From Clostridiaceae bacterium (GTDB taxonomy: Bacteria > Bacillota > Clostridia > Saccharofermentanales > DTU023): a DNA stretch of 5,927 bases. Where the stretch lies: positions 1 to 5,927 of the forward strand of contig JAAZMK010000044.1 in the NCBI GenBank assembly GCA_012798865.1, read 5' to 3'. The notes below the pieces were generated by a model that saw nothing but the letters and a program-made list of their open reading frames with translations, was not told the origin of the DNA and ran no database searches. A program made the translations under genes and the position numbers. This document shows positions 1 to 5,927 of the stretch, in pieces. Positions within the stretch are counted from its first letter, which is position 1. Each line of letters begins with the position of its first letter.

Positions 1-240
1 CGTGAATGTCATTCGAATGCAATAATACTAAACGTCTCAAATGCATGTATAGCCTCCCGTACAATCCAAGTGTCACTTTCACCAACAACAATCTCTTGTG
101 ATTCTATCATGAGAAGATAAAAAACGAAAAAAGTCGAAGATTCCCGGTAAACACGAACCATTAAACCGCCTTTTGTCAATATTCAATTTAATATAGTTGC
201 ATAAAAAAGTAAGCTGTTGGATAATAAAAATGTCACATAT
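1..240. other. AT-rich intergenic region upstream of the hyd operon
   Basis: No gene is supportable here. The stretch is visibly richer in A and T than the coding DNA that follows, with A-runs near 118-131 and 203-208. It contains a 10-bp perfect palindrome, CATTCGAATG, at 10-19. It also holds a 33-codon minus-strand frame (110 down to 9) that begins with ATG but has no Shine-Dalgarno sequence. The right-hand end carries the best candidate promoter for the hydrogenase operon, listed separately. The upstream neighbour gene lies outside the window, so I cannot say whether this region also serves a divergent gene. Confidence 0.6.
197..225 (+). promoter_or_regulatory. Candidate sigma-A type promoter of the hydCBA operon
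   Basis: A -35-like TTGCAT (197-202) is followed after exactly 17 nt by a -10-like GATAAT (220-225), which differs from TATAAT only at the first base. The -35 matches consensus mainly through its TTG. Transcription would start near 232 and give a leader of about 150 nt before hydC. An imperfect AT-rich dyad (ATATT at 179-183, AATAT at 190-194) lies just upstream and could be an operator, but it matches no regulator site I can name with confidence. A weaker alternative -10 (TATAGC, 238-243) exists. The call rests on pattern only. Confidence 0.4.
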
Positions 241-258
241 AGCAGTGTACTAGGCTAC

Positions 259-344
259 GGATTCCTTATCGGGGCTCGTCTGACATCTGTCGGAACTAGC
301 AGACCCCGGGAAACCGGAATCTTTTTGGACTCCGGAAAGGTTTC
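259..344 (+). promoter_or_regulatory. Structured leader of the hyd operon, possible terminator/antiterminator switch
   Basis: Several complementary segments overlap. (a) GATTCC at 260-265 pairs with GGAATC at 316-321, which is followed at once by five T (322-326), like an intrinsic terminator. Inside this outer stem, GTCTG (278-282) pairs with CAGAC (300-304) and GGG (271-273) with CCC (305-307). (b) CCGGAATCT (314-322) pairs with GGACTCCGG (327-335) across a TTTT loop, with one A-C mismatch and one wobble; this would capture both the GGAATC arm and the T-run. (c) GAAACC (310-315) can pair with GGTTTC (339-344), stacking on part of (b). Folds (a) and (b) exclude each other, as in an attenuator. 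A small hairpin (GCAC 348-351, GTGC 357-360) follows, and TTCCTT (262-267) could also pair with the hydC Shine-Dalgarno AAGGAG. I recognise no known riboswitch class. Short complementary runs do arise by chance, so this is inference from base pairing only. Confidence 0.4.
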
Positions 345-385
345 GCAGCACCACCAGTGCATTAACTAAAGAAAAGGAGAGTAGC

Positions 386-895
386 ATGACACGAACGAGT
401 CACTGTAAGACGATCGCTGACAACGATCCTCGCTATGAAGAACTGCGGTCGTTTATTCACAGTCATGAAAGCAAAGACGGTATTGCAATGACAGCGCTAC
501 AGGAAGCGCAAAACTTATTCGGCTATCTGCCGCTCGAAGTTCACAAATTCATCTCAAAAGAAACGGGCGTCCCCATTGCCGAACTCTACGGCGTTACGAC
601 ATTCTACAGCCAATTCAATACAGAGCCTCAAGGGCAACATCAAATACAAATCTGTATGGGAACGGCTTGTTATGTCAAAGGCGCTCAGAAAGTACTCGAC
701 AAGGTCGTGGAAACACTCGGTGTAGAAGTTGGCATGACAACGCCTGATCAGCTCTTCACTCTCAATGCGGCGCGCTGTCTCGGATGCTGCGGTCTTGCGC
801 CTGTCATGATGATTGATGATGACGTTTACGCCAATCTCGATAACGTCAGTGAAATTCCTGCCATTCTCGATCGATACCGCAAGGACACAAAGTAG
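386..895 (+). CDS. hydC: HydC: NuoE-like [2Fe-2S] subunit of trimeric [FeFe]-hydrogenase
   Basis: This 169-residue protein is of the usual length for the 24-kDa (NuoE-like) subunit family. An N-terminal helical part (about 15-80, with the family-typical GVTTFYSQF segment near 69-77) precedes a thioredoxin-like [2Fe-2S] domain. Its four ligands are visible as C90-x4-C95 and C131-x3-C135, in CMGTAC and CLGCC; C134 is an extra cysteine beside the last ligand. In characterised HydABC complexes this subunit sits against the HydB flavin subunit and takes part in electron transfer between NAD(H), FMN and the cluster network in the cytoplasm. The start at 386 is set by AAGGAG at 374-379, six bases upstream. 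hydB begins 12 nt after the stop, so translation is probably coupled within one operon. The gene could equally be called hndA or nuoE by similarity; the hydB and hydA neighbours make the hydrogenase assignment firm. Confidence 0.93.
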   Translation: MTRTSHCKTIADNDPRYEELRSFIHSHESKDGIAMTALQEAQNLFGYLPLEVHKFISKETGVPIAELYGVTTFYSQFNTEPQGQHQIQICMGTACYVKGAQKVLDKVVETLGVEVGMTTPDQLFTLNAARCLGCCGLAPVMMIDDDVYANLDNVSEIPAILDRYRKDTK

Positions 896-907
896 GGGGA
901 TGAGTTC

Positions 908-2809
908 ATGACGATGCAACCATATGGAACAGCGGAAATGAAACGCATCGCTACGGTTGACGAACTCAACGCGTTGCGAGACGAATGGAAGGCAAAACTT
1001 GAGACACCGGCAGGAATCAGAGTCGTCGTCGGCATGGCGACATGCGGCATTTCTGCGGGCGCAAATCAAGTTTACGAAGCATTTAAAAACGAAATCAAGA
1101 AGCGCGGTCTTGATCATGTCGTGATCGAAAAGGTCGGGTGTATCGGAATGTGCGTCTACGAACCGATTGTCGAAATTTTTGAGAACGGCAAAGAGAAAGT
1201 ATCGTACATTCACATTGATCCCGAACAAGTGGCGATGATCGTCGAACAACATCTCATCGGAGGCAAACCGTGCAAGGAGTTGACATTGCTCCAACTCGAT
1301 GTAAAAGATGACCGTGGAAACGTTTGCGGCAAATTTGAAGAATTGCCCTTTAACCGCAAACAGAAACGGATCGTGTTGCATAATTGCGGCTACATCAACC
1401 CTGAAGATATCCGCGAGTATGTCGGTGTCAACGGTTATCAGGCGCTCGCCAAAGTCATCACGAGCATGTCGCCCGAGGAAACGATTGAACTTGTCAGCGC
1501 TTCACACCTCCGTGGGCGCGGCGGTGCGGGGTTCCCGACGGGACTTAAATGGAAGTTCGCTGCACGTGAGACTTCAGACCAAAAGTATGTCATCTGCAAT
1601 GCAGACGAAGGCGACCCGGGCGCGTTCATGGATCGCTCCGTCCTAGAGGGCGACCCTCATGCTGTTTTAGAAGCCATGGCGATCGCTGGTTATGCCATCG
1701 GTGCGGATCAAGGCTGGATTTATGTCAGAGCCGAATATCCTACAGCCGTCAAACGCCTAGAGCTCGCGATCAATGAAGCCAAAGCGCTGGGGCTCTTGGG
1801 CGAAAAGATATTGGGAACGGATTTCAATTTTGACATCAAAATTCGATTGGGAGCCGGTGCTTTCGTATGTGGTGAAGAGACAGCTCTCATCGCATCGATC
1901 GAGGGTAAGCGCGGCATGCCGAGAAACAAGCCGCCATTCCCCGCGTCGAAAGGTCTCTGGGGTAAACCTACGATCATCAACAACGTCGAAACACTTGCCA
2001 ATATCCCCGCCATCATTCGCAACGGACCGGAGTGGTTCCGCTCAATCGGCACAGAGGGAAGCCCGGGAACAAAGGTTTTTGCGCTAGGCGGAAAAATCAC
2101 GAATACCGGTCTCGTTGAAGTGCCGATGGGGACGACGCTGCGCGAAGTGATTGAAGATATCGGTGGCGGCTGCCCGAACGGGAAAATGTTCAAGGCGGTG
2201 CAAACAGGTGGACCTTCAGGCGGATGCCTGACGTTTGAGGCGCTCGACGTACCCATCGACTTTGATCAGCTCGTTGCGCTCGGCTCCATGATGGGATCGG
2301 GCGGAATGATTGTCATGGACGAGGATAACTGCATGGTCGACATTGCGCGGTTCTTCCTCGACTTCACGGTCGACGAGTCGTGCGGTCAATGTGTCCCCTG
2401 TCGCGAAGGCACAAAACGGATGCTCGAGATACTCGACAAAATTACGAGCGGCGGCGCAGAAGAAAAAGATCTCGACGATTTACACGAGTTGGCGGACAAT
2501 ATCCGTCAGACTTCGCTCTGCGCGCTCGGTCAGACTGCGCCGAATCCCGTCCTCTCGACAATGGAACACTTTATGGATGAATACCGCGCACACGTCATCG
2601 ACAAGACGTGTCCGTCAAAAGTCTGTAAAGATCTACTCGGATACTACATCACGGAAGCGTGCAAAGGCTGCACGAAATGTAGCCGTATCTGCCCGGTCGA
2701 AGCTATCAAAGGGAAAGTCAAAGAACAACACTACATCGATCAAAGCGTCTGCATCCGCTGCGGTTCGTGTCTTGAAGTCTGTCCCTTCCACGCCATCGAA
2801 CGGCGCTAA
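908..2809 (+). CDS. hydB: HydB: NuoF-like FMN/NAD(H) and FeS subunit of [FeFe]-hydrogenase
   Basis: This 633-residue flavoprotein subunit binds NAD(H) and FMN and passes electrons to and from HydA, HydC and ferredoxin. Domains in order: a thioredoxin-like ferredoxin domain (about 37-115) with C46, C78 and C82; a NuoF core with the glycine-rich RGRGGAGFPTG (202-212), NADEGDPGAF (231-240) and GEETALIASIEG (322-333) segments; an SLBB-like part (about 390-450); a four-cysteine N3-type [4Fe-4S] site, C492-x2-C495-x2-C498 plus C538; a cysteine pair C568/C573; and a C-terminal two-cluster ferredoxin domain (C585, C588, C591, C595 and C615, C618, C621, C625). This layout is typical of HydB and distinguishes it from complex I NuoF, which lacks the ferredoxin ends. 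The N-terminal domain resembles HndB: Val41 occupies the place of the first cysteine in the C-x4-C motif of HydC. The start at 908 follows a purine-rich AGGGGGAT (894-901) by six bases; M3 and M11 are possible alternatives. NAD versus NADP preference cannot be told by eye. Confidence 0.94.
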   Translation: MTMQPYGTAEMKRIATVDELNALRDEWKAKLETPAGIRVVVGMATCGISAGANQVYEAFKNEIKKRGLDHVVIEKVGCIGMCVYEPIVEIFENGKEKVSYIHIDPEQVAMIVEQHLIGGKPCKELTLLQLDVKDDRGNVCGKFEELPFNRKQKRIVLHNCGYINPEDIREYVGVNGYQALAKVITSMSPEETIELVSASHLRGRGGAGFPTGLKWKFAARETSDQKYVICNADEGDPGAFMDRSVLEGDPHAVLEAMAIAGYAIGADQGWIYVRAEYPTAVKRLELAINEAKALGLLGEKILGTDFNFDIKIRLGAGAFVCGEETALIASIEGKRGMPRNKPPFPASKGLWGKPTIINNVETLANIPAIIRNGPEWFRSIGTEGSPGTKVFALGGKITNTGLVEVPMGTTLREVIEDIGGGCPNGKMFKAVQTGGPSGGCLTFEALDVPIDFDQLVALGSMMGSGGMIVMDEDNCMVDIARFFLDFTVDESCGQCVPCREGTKRMLEILDKITSGGAEEKDLDDLHELADNIRQTSLCALGQTAPNPVLSTMEHFMDEYRAHVIDKTCPSKVCKDLLGYYITEACKGCTKCSRICPVEAIKGKVKEQHYIDQSVCIRCGSCLEVCPFHAIERR

Positions 2810-2820
2810 GGAGTAAGGAG
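2808..2820 (+). promoter_or_regulatory. Tandem Shine-Dalgarno sequences before hydA
   Basis: AAGGAG occurs twice in a row, at 2808-2813 and 2815-2820, the first overlapping the hydB stop codon (TAA, 2807-2809). The second copy lies seven bases from the hydA ATG at 2828 and is the functional-looking one. The first is 14 bases away, too far for ordinary initiation. It might act as a standby site that holds ribosomes finishing hydB, or be a harmless duplication. It firmly supports the chosen hydA start. Confidence 0.7.
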
Positions 2821-2827
2821 TCTAACG

Positions 2828-4633
2828 ATGTCTGAAGAAACAAAGAAAATTACAATTACCATCAATGATCGTGAACTCAAGGCAGATCCAGGCGAGACGG
2901 TTCTTCAGGTGGCACATCGGTCGGGGATCAATATCCCTCATCTCTGCTACCTCAAGGATATAAATGAAATCGCCGCCTGCCGTCTCTGTGTCGCCGAAGT
3001 CGAGGTCAACGGAAGGCGTATGCGCGGACTCCCCGCCACTTGTGTTCTCAAGGTTGAAGACGGCATGGTTGTAAGGACGAACACGAAAGCCGTCCGCAAA
3101 GCCGTCCGATTCAATCTCGAGCTCATCCTTGCGAACCACGACATGAATTGCCCAACTTGTGTACGTAACGGAACGTGCGAATTACAAAAACTTGCTCGCG
3201 AACGCGGCGTCGAAGGCGTTCGATTCGGTGGAATAAAGCGAGCGGTTACCATCGACGAACTCTCGCCATCGATCGTAAGAGATTCGAGCAAATGTATACT
3301 CTGCGGACGTTGTGTCAGCACTTGCGAAAAGATCCAGGGGCTCGGTGTCTTGGCGTTTACGAACCGCGGGTTCAATACGGAAGTCGGTCCCGCGTTCGAT
3401 TTCAGCATGCGCGATGTCAACTGCATCTACTGCGGGCAGTGTATCGAGGCTTGCCCCGTCGCGGCGCTTCGCGAACGCCGTTACATCGACGATGTCTGGG
3501 ATGCGATCGATGATCCGGATAAAGTCGTCGTCGTTCAGACGGCACCTGCCGTTCGCGCATCGCTCGGCGAGGAATTCGGCTACCCGATCGGAACACCTGT
3601 CACCGGCAAGATGACGGCTGCACTCCGCCATATCGGCTTTGATTACGTGTTTGACACGAACTTCGCCGCCGACCTCACCATCAGTGAAGAAGCGACGGAA
3701 CTGCTTCACAGAATTACGACGGGCGGCGTACTACCGATGATCACCTCATGTTCACCCGGATGGATCCGCTACTGTGAAATGTATCACCCCGACTTTCTCC
3801 CGAATCTCTCGACGTGCAAGTCACCTCAGAACATGATGGGCGCCATCATCAAATCGTACTTCGCCGATGTCATGGACATCGACCCCGAGACGATCGTCGT
3901 TGTTTCCATCATGCCGTGCACATCGAAGAAATCGGAGGCGATCCGCGAAGAGATGGAAGTTGACGGTCTGCGCGATGTCGACTATTCACTGACAACGCGC
4001 GAGCTCGGCGACATGATTAAACAGGCAGGTATCGACTTTGACACACTCGAAGACGAGCACCCCGACAGTGTCCTCGGCGACTACACGGGAGCCGCTGTCA
4101 TCTTCGGAACGACAGGCGGGGTCATGGAGGCGGCGCTTCGTACAGCTGCCGATGTTCTGACAGGTGAAGACTTGCCGTCTTTCGAATATGAAGCCGTCCG
4201 CGGAATGGAAGGTATCAAGCAAGCATCCGTCACTGTACCTCTTGGCGGTGTTCCGACAGAACTCAAAGTTGTCGTTTGTTCATCGGTCAAACATGCAGGC
4301 GAGGTCTTGGACGCCGTTCGCAAGGGAGAGCTCTCCTGTCACTTCATCGAAGTCATGGCGTGTCCGGGCGGATGCATCCACGGCGGCGGACAATCGTATG
4401 TCTCATCGACGGAACGAATGAGCACCGATCCGCGCCTTGCCCGCGCCGATGCCCTGTACAGCGAGGACGAGCGTCAAGTGCTCCGCAAGTCGCACCAGAA
4501 CCCGGAACTGATCGAACTGATCGACAAGTTCCTCGGCGCACCGAACAGCGACGTGGCGCACAAATACTTGCATACGCACTACGCGCCGCGTCCCTTCTAC
4601 GCGCAAAAAGAATTCGGTGAATGCGACGATTAA
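2828..4633 (+). CDS. hydA: HydA: catalytic H-cluster subunit of [FeFe]-hydrogenase
   Basis: This 601-residue catalytic subunit reversibly reduces protons to H2. Domains in order: an N-terminal plant-type [2Fe-2S] domain (C40, C51, C54, C72); a His-Cys3 [4Fe-4S] site (H104, C108, C111, C117); a two-cluster ferredoxin domain (C156, C159, C162, C166 and C199, C202, C205, C209); then the H-cluster domain with L1 TSCSPGW (306-312), L2 MPCTSKKSE (362-370) and L3 EVMACPGGC (508-516) followed by GGGQ. By spacing against Clostridium pasteurianum CpI, the proton-path residues are kept: C308 (C299), E288 (E279), E291 (E282), R295 (R286) and S328 (S319). H-cluster ligands C364, C512 and C516 are present, but S309 stands at the fourth position. 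As I recall, Thermotoga HydA is longer, with an extra C-terminal [2Fe-2S] domain; this protein lacks that extension. The gene ends in a double in-frame stop (TAATAA) and is last in the operon, 18 nt after hydB. With hydB and hydC adjacent, the enzyme is best read as the bifurcating or confurcating type. Confidence 0.95.
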   Translation: MSEETKKITITINDRELKADPGETVLQVAHRSGINIPHLCYLKDINEIAACRLCVAEVEVNGRRMRGLPATCVLKVEDGMVVRTNTKAVRKAVRFNLELILANHDMNCPTCVRNGTCELQKLARERGVEGVRFGGIKRAVTIDELSPSIVRDSSKCILCGRCVSTCEKIQGLGVLAFTNRGFNTEVGPAFDFSMRDVNCIYCGQCIEACPVAALRERRYIDDVWDAIDDPDKVVVVQTAPAVRASLGEEFGYPIGTPVTGKMTAALRHIGFDYVFDTNFAADLTISEEATELLHRITTGGVLPMITSCSPGWIRYCEMYHPDFLPNLSTCKSPQNMMGAIIKSYFADVMDIDPETIVVVSIMPCTSKKSEAIREEMEVDGLRDVDYSLTTRELGDMIKQAGIDFDTLEDEHPDSVLGDYTGAAVIFGTTGGVMEAALRTAADVLTGEDLPSFEYEAVRGMEGIKQASVTVPLGGVPTELKVVVCSSVKHAGEVLDAVRKGELSCHFIEVMACPGGCIHGGGQSYVSSTERMSTDPRLARADALYSEDERQVLRKSHQNPELIELIDKFLGAPNSDVAHKYLHTHYAPRPFYAQKEFGECDD

Positions 4634-4662
4634 TAAGCAGACTGATCCGACCAGACAATGCA

Positions 4663-4696
4663 AAGGGCGGTGTCATCAACACACCGCCCTTCATTT
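4663..4696. terminator. Hairpin between convergent genes, probable bidirectional terminator
   Basis: AAGGGCGGTGT (4663-4673) and ACACCGCCCTT (4681-4691) form a perfect 11-bp, GC-rich stem with a 7-nt loop. It lies 29 nt after the hydA stop and 24 nt beyond the stop of the convergent minus-strand gene, so it could end transcripts from both sides. The T-tract is poor: on the plus strand the stem is followed by CATTT, and on the minus strand by TGCATTG. Termination may therefore be inefficient, or rely partly on the AA/TT base of the stem. The stem itself is beyond doubt; the terminator role is inferred from position. Confidence 0.75.
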
Positions 4697-4715
4697 ATGT
4701 CGTATCCTTGCGACG

Positions 4716-5024
4716 CTATACCGTCTTCGACGTGCGTCTGTAAAGCAGATAAACCCAGAAGGCGAGTATGCCAATGAGAAGCTCGATTCCCGTCAGCAAG
4801 AAGAAAGTATCAACTTTTCTCCCTGCAATGAGCGCGTTAAGCGTTAGCAGCAAAAGGATGACGATCATCGCAATCACCCACCTGCCTATCTTGGAAGCGA
4901 GAAAACGCGGAAGTAGGCGAAGCTCCTCCGGCGTGAATCCTGATCGCGACTTTCCAACTCCACTACGTTGCGTCGAAGAACGCGAGGACGATGTTTGTTT
5001 CTTTTTTCCCTTCGCTTTTGCCAT
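4716..5024 (-). CDS. Small basic two-helix membrane protein of unknown function
   Basis: This is a 102-residue protein that I do not recognise. Residues 1-28 are rich in Lys, Arg and Ser (nine Lys/Arg in the first 28 or so) and probably lie in the cytoplasm or contact nucleic acid or phospholipid. An amphipathic stretch (about 31-46, beginning TPEELRLLPRF) leads into two hydrophobic segments at about 49-67 and 73-95. The turn between them is short and charged (AGRKVD), and the tail is basic (YRRTSKTV), so both ends would face the cytoplasm by the positive-inside rule. There is no signal peptide cleavage motif or cysteine. The start is supported by AAAGGAG seven bases upstream (5038-5032 on the minus strand). 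The hydropathy and this site favour the minus-strand reading over the overlapping plus-strand frame. It converges on hydA and diverges from rqcH. No function can be assigned. Confidence 0.72.
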   Translation of the reverse strand: MAKAKGKKKQTSSSRSSTQRSGVGKSRSGFTPEELRLLPRFLASKIGRWVIAMIVILLLLTLNALIAGRKVDTFFLLTGIELLIGILAFWVYLLYRRTSKTV

Positions 5025-5027
5025 CTG

Positions 5028-5057
5028 TTCACTCCTTTATTGTTCTCATGATACTAT
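5028..5057 (+). promoter_or_regulatory. Candidate promoter for rqcH
   Basis: Within the 68-bp divergent spacer, TTCACT (5028-5033, four of six consensus bases) lies 18 nt before TACTAT (5052-5057). The latter is preceded by TGA (5049-5051), giving an extended -10 (TGN) arrangement. Transcription would begin near 5064, leaving a leader of about 30 nt. The -35 part overlaps the ribosome-binding region of the divergent small gene. I see no equally good promoter for that gene on the minus strand. This is a pattern match only. Confidence 0.35.
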
Positions 5058-5092
5058 GAAATGCGAATCGAAACATGATTGAAAGGGCAAAT

Positions 5093-5927
5093 ATGGACGG
5101 AATTACGACCGGCGCATTATCTCGAGAGCTTCACGACCACTTGACTGATTCGCTCGTCGATCGCATCGCGATGACGGACCGACACACGCTCGTTCTGCAC
5201 CTTTATTCGCAAAATGAGGGACGCCGCGCGCTCACGCTCGGCGCAAACCCTTCCCGCCCCGTCTTTGCGCTTACCCGCAGCTCGGCGCAGTCAGGTCTCA
5301 CTCCTCCCCCCTCTTTTGTCATGTTTTTGCGCAAACATCTGCGACGGGCGAGATTGAAAGAAGTCAGTTCACCTCTCGGCGAACGTATCATTCACTTTCT
5401 TTTCCACGCAATCGATGAGCTCGGTGATGAGCGCAAACTGAAGCTCATATTTGAATGCATGCCGAGGACTGCCAATCTCATCGTCGTCAATGAACAGAAC
5501 GTCATCCTGAACGCGTTGCGCCATATTGATCAAAGCATCAACCGCACAAGGGAAGTTTTGCCGGCGCATCCGTATAGCGCGCCGCCGGAACAAAATCGCC
5601 GATCTGTCACGGAATGTTTAAGCATGTCTCATCATGAGCTGTTCGCTCAAGCAAAGCAAAGCGATCTCGTCTCGCACGTCGCGTTCCGTACAATTGCCGG
5701 GTTCTCGCCTATTCTGGGTGTAGAGGCGGCATATCGGGCGGAACTTCAACCGGATCGCCTCTTTTCACTCCTTTCGGAGTCCGAGTGTATGAGACTCGCC
5801 GATGCGTTGAAATCGATCTGTCGAGAAATCCATAACTGTTCGTTCGCGCCCGCCATCTACTTGACCGCACCGATTGAAAGCAAAGAAAATGAGCAGATCA
5901 CGGCACACGTCATCCCGCTGACCCATC
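5093..5927 (+). CDS. rqcH: RqcH/NFACT-family ribosome quality-control protein, 5' part only
   Basis: The first 278 codons are present and the frame runs open to the window edge; family members are about 560-590 residues. Bacterial RqcH (formerly annotated fibronectin-binding protein FbpA) binds stalled 50S subunits carrying peptidyl-tRNA and directs addition of C-terminal alanine tails that mark the nascent chain for decay. Visible NFACT-N features are the MDGITTGAL start, ANPSRP (51-56), PPPSFVMFLRKHL (71-83), the IDELGDE segment (107-113) and the VLP.HPY.APP segment (155-165). A helix-hairpin-helix region follows at about 195-216 (IAGFSPILGVEAAYRA). The start at 5093 is preferred because AAAGGG (5082-5087) sits five bases upstream; an in-frame ATG at 5075 would add six residues but has no ribosome-binding site. 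Oddities: E97-R98 where B. subtilis RqcH has Asp97-Arg98, and MPRTAN (123-128) where most relatives have an MG(R/K)(H/Y)SN-like motif. The C-terminal coiled-coil and NFACT-R domains cannot be judged. Confidence 0.85.
   Translation, partial: MDGITTGALSRELHDHLTDSLVDRIAMTDRHTLVLHLYSQNEGRRALTLGANPSRPVFALTRSSAQSGLTPPPSFVMFLRKHLRRARLKEVSSPLGERIIHFLFHAIDELGDERKLKLIFECMPRTANLIVVNEQNVILNALRHIDQSINRTREVLPAHPYSAPPEQNRRSVTECLSMSHHELFAQAKQSDLVSHVAFRTIAGFSPILGVEAAYRAELQPDRLFSLLSESECMRLADALKSICREIHNCSFAPAIYLTAPIESKENEQITAHVIPLTH

Noticed and set aside
10..19. Perfect palindrome CATTCGAATG
   Set aside because: Ten bases is short, it stands alone, and no promoter or second copy lies near it, so it may be chance.
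9..110. Minus-strand frame of 33 codons beginning with ATG at 110, with a protein-like composition
   Set aside because: No Shine-Dalgarno sequence precedes it, it is very short, and I recognise no family. It could be a divergent small gene or a remnant, but the sequence does not support a call.
173..199. AT-rich imperfect dyad that might be a Rex (NADH-sensing) operator
   Set aside because: Rex sites have a TTGT half matched by an ACAA half. Only the left half (TTGTCAA) is present and the right half does not match, so naming the regulator would be a guess.
376..384. GGAGAGTAG, identical to the start of tetrahydrofolate riboswitches
   Set aside because: It is the hydC ribosome-binding site running into the start codon, and the downstream bases are coding sequence without the other conserved riboswitch segments.
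554..1381. Open frame of 275 codons on the minus strand opposite hydC and hydB
   Set aside because: It is antisense to two clearly conserved genes, and its product has the composition of a frame shadow with no recognisable domain. Similar frames opposite and within hydB and hydA were dismissed for the same reason.
4768..5082. Plus-strand frame of 104 codons overlapping the small minus-strand gene
   Set aside because: It has no convincing ribosome-binding site and no coherent hydrophobic pattern, while the minus-strand reading has both.

Overview
The window holds a complete three-gene operon for a soluble, multimeric [FeFe]-hydrogenase of the HydABC (NADH/ferredoxin-linked, electron-bifurcating or confurcating) type. 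It is followed by a small unknown membrane protein on the opposite strand and by the 5' part of a gene for an RqcH/NFACT-family ribosome quality-control factor. Shine-Dalgarno sequences of the AAGGAG type, a hydrogenase rich in iron-sulfur clusters and an RqcH homologue all fit a strictly anaerobic, fermentative member of the Bacillota. The class cannot be fixed from this window; Clostridia or Negativicutes would both fit. The coding DNA is of middling GC, while the first 240 bases are clearly AT-rich.

Layout. Bases 1-240 are AT-rich, with no gene I can support and one candidate promoter (about 197-225). Bases 231-385 would be a roughly 150-nt untranslated leader. It contains complementary segments that could fold in mutually exclusive ways, one of which ends in a run of five T. 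Bases 386-4633 carry hydC, hydB and hydA, tightly spaced (12 and 18 nt gaps), each with a good Shine-Dalgarno sequence. An 11-bp hairpin at 4663-4691 separates hydA from a convergent 102-codon gene (5024 down to 4716) for a basic, two-helix membrane protein. A 68-bp divergent spacer leads to rqcH (5093 onward, cut by the window end).

How the genes work together. HydC (thioredoxin-like [2Fe-2S]) and HydB (FMN, NAD(H) site, several FeS clusters) form the diaphorase half. HydA carries the H-cluster and a chain of accessory clusters. In characterised homologues the complex couples NADH plus reduced ferredoxin oxidation to H2 production, or runs in reverse. The maturases HydE, HydF and HydG are not in the window and must be encoded elsewhere. 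The small membrane protein and rqcH show no functional link to the hydrogenase.

Points for a second look: the possible RNA switch in the hyd leader; a Ser in the HydA L1 motif at the position that is a cluster-ligating Cys in well-studied enzymes; a three-cysteine N-terminal domain in HydB; and departures from two conserved motifs in the RqcH N-terminal domain. I found no CRISPR array, insertion sequence, tRNA or rRNA, and no clearly new multi-gene system.
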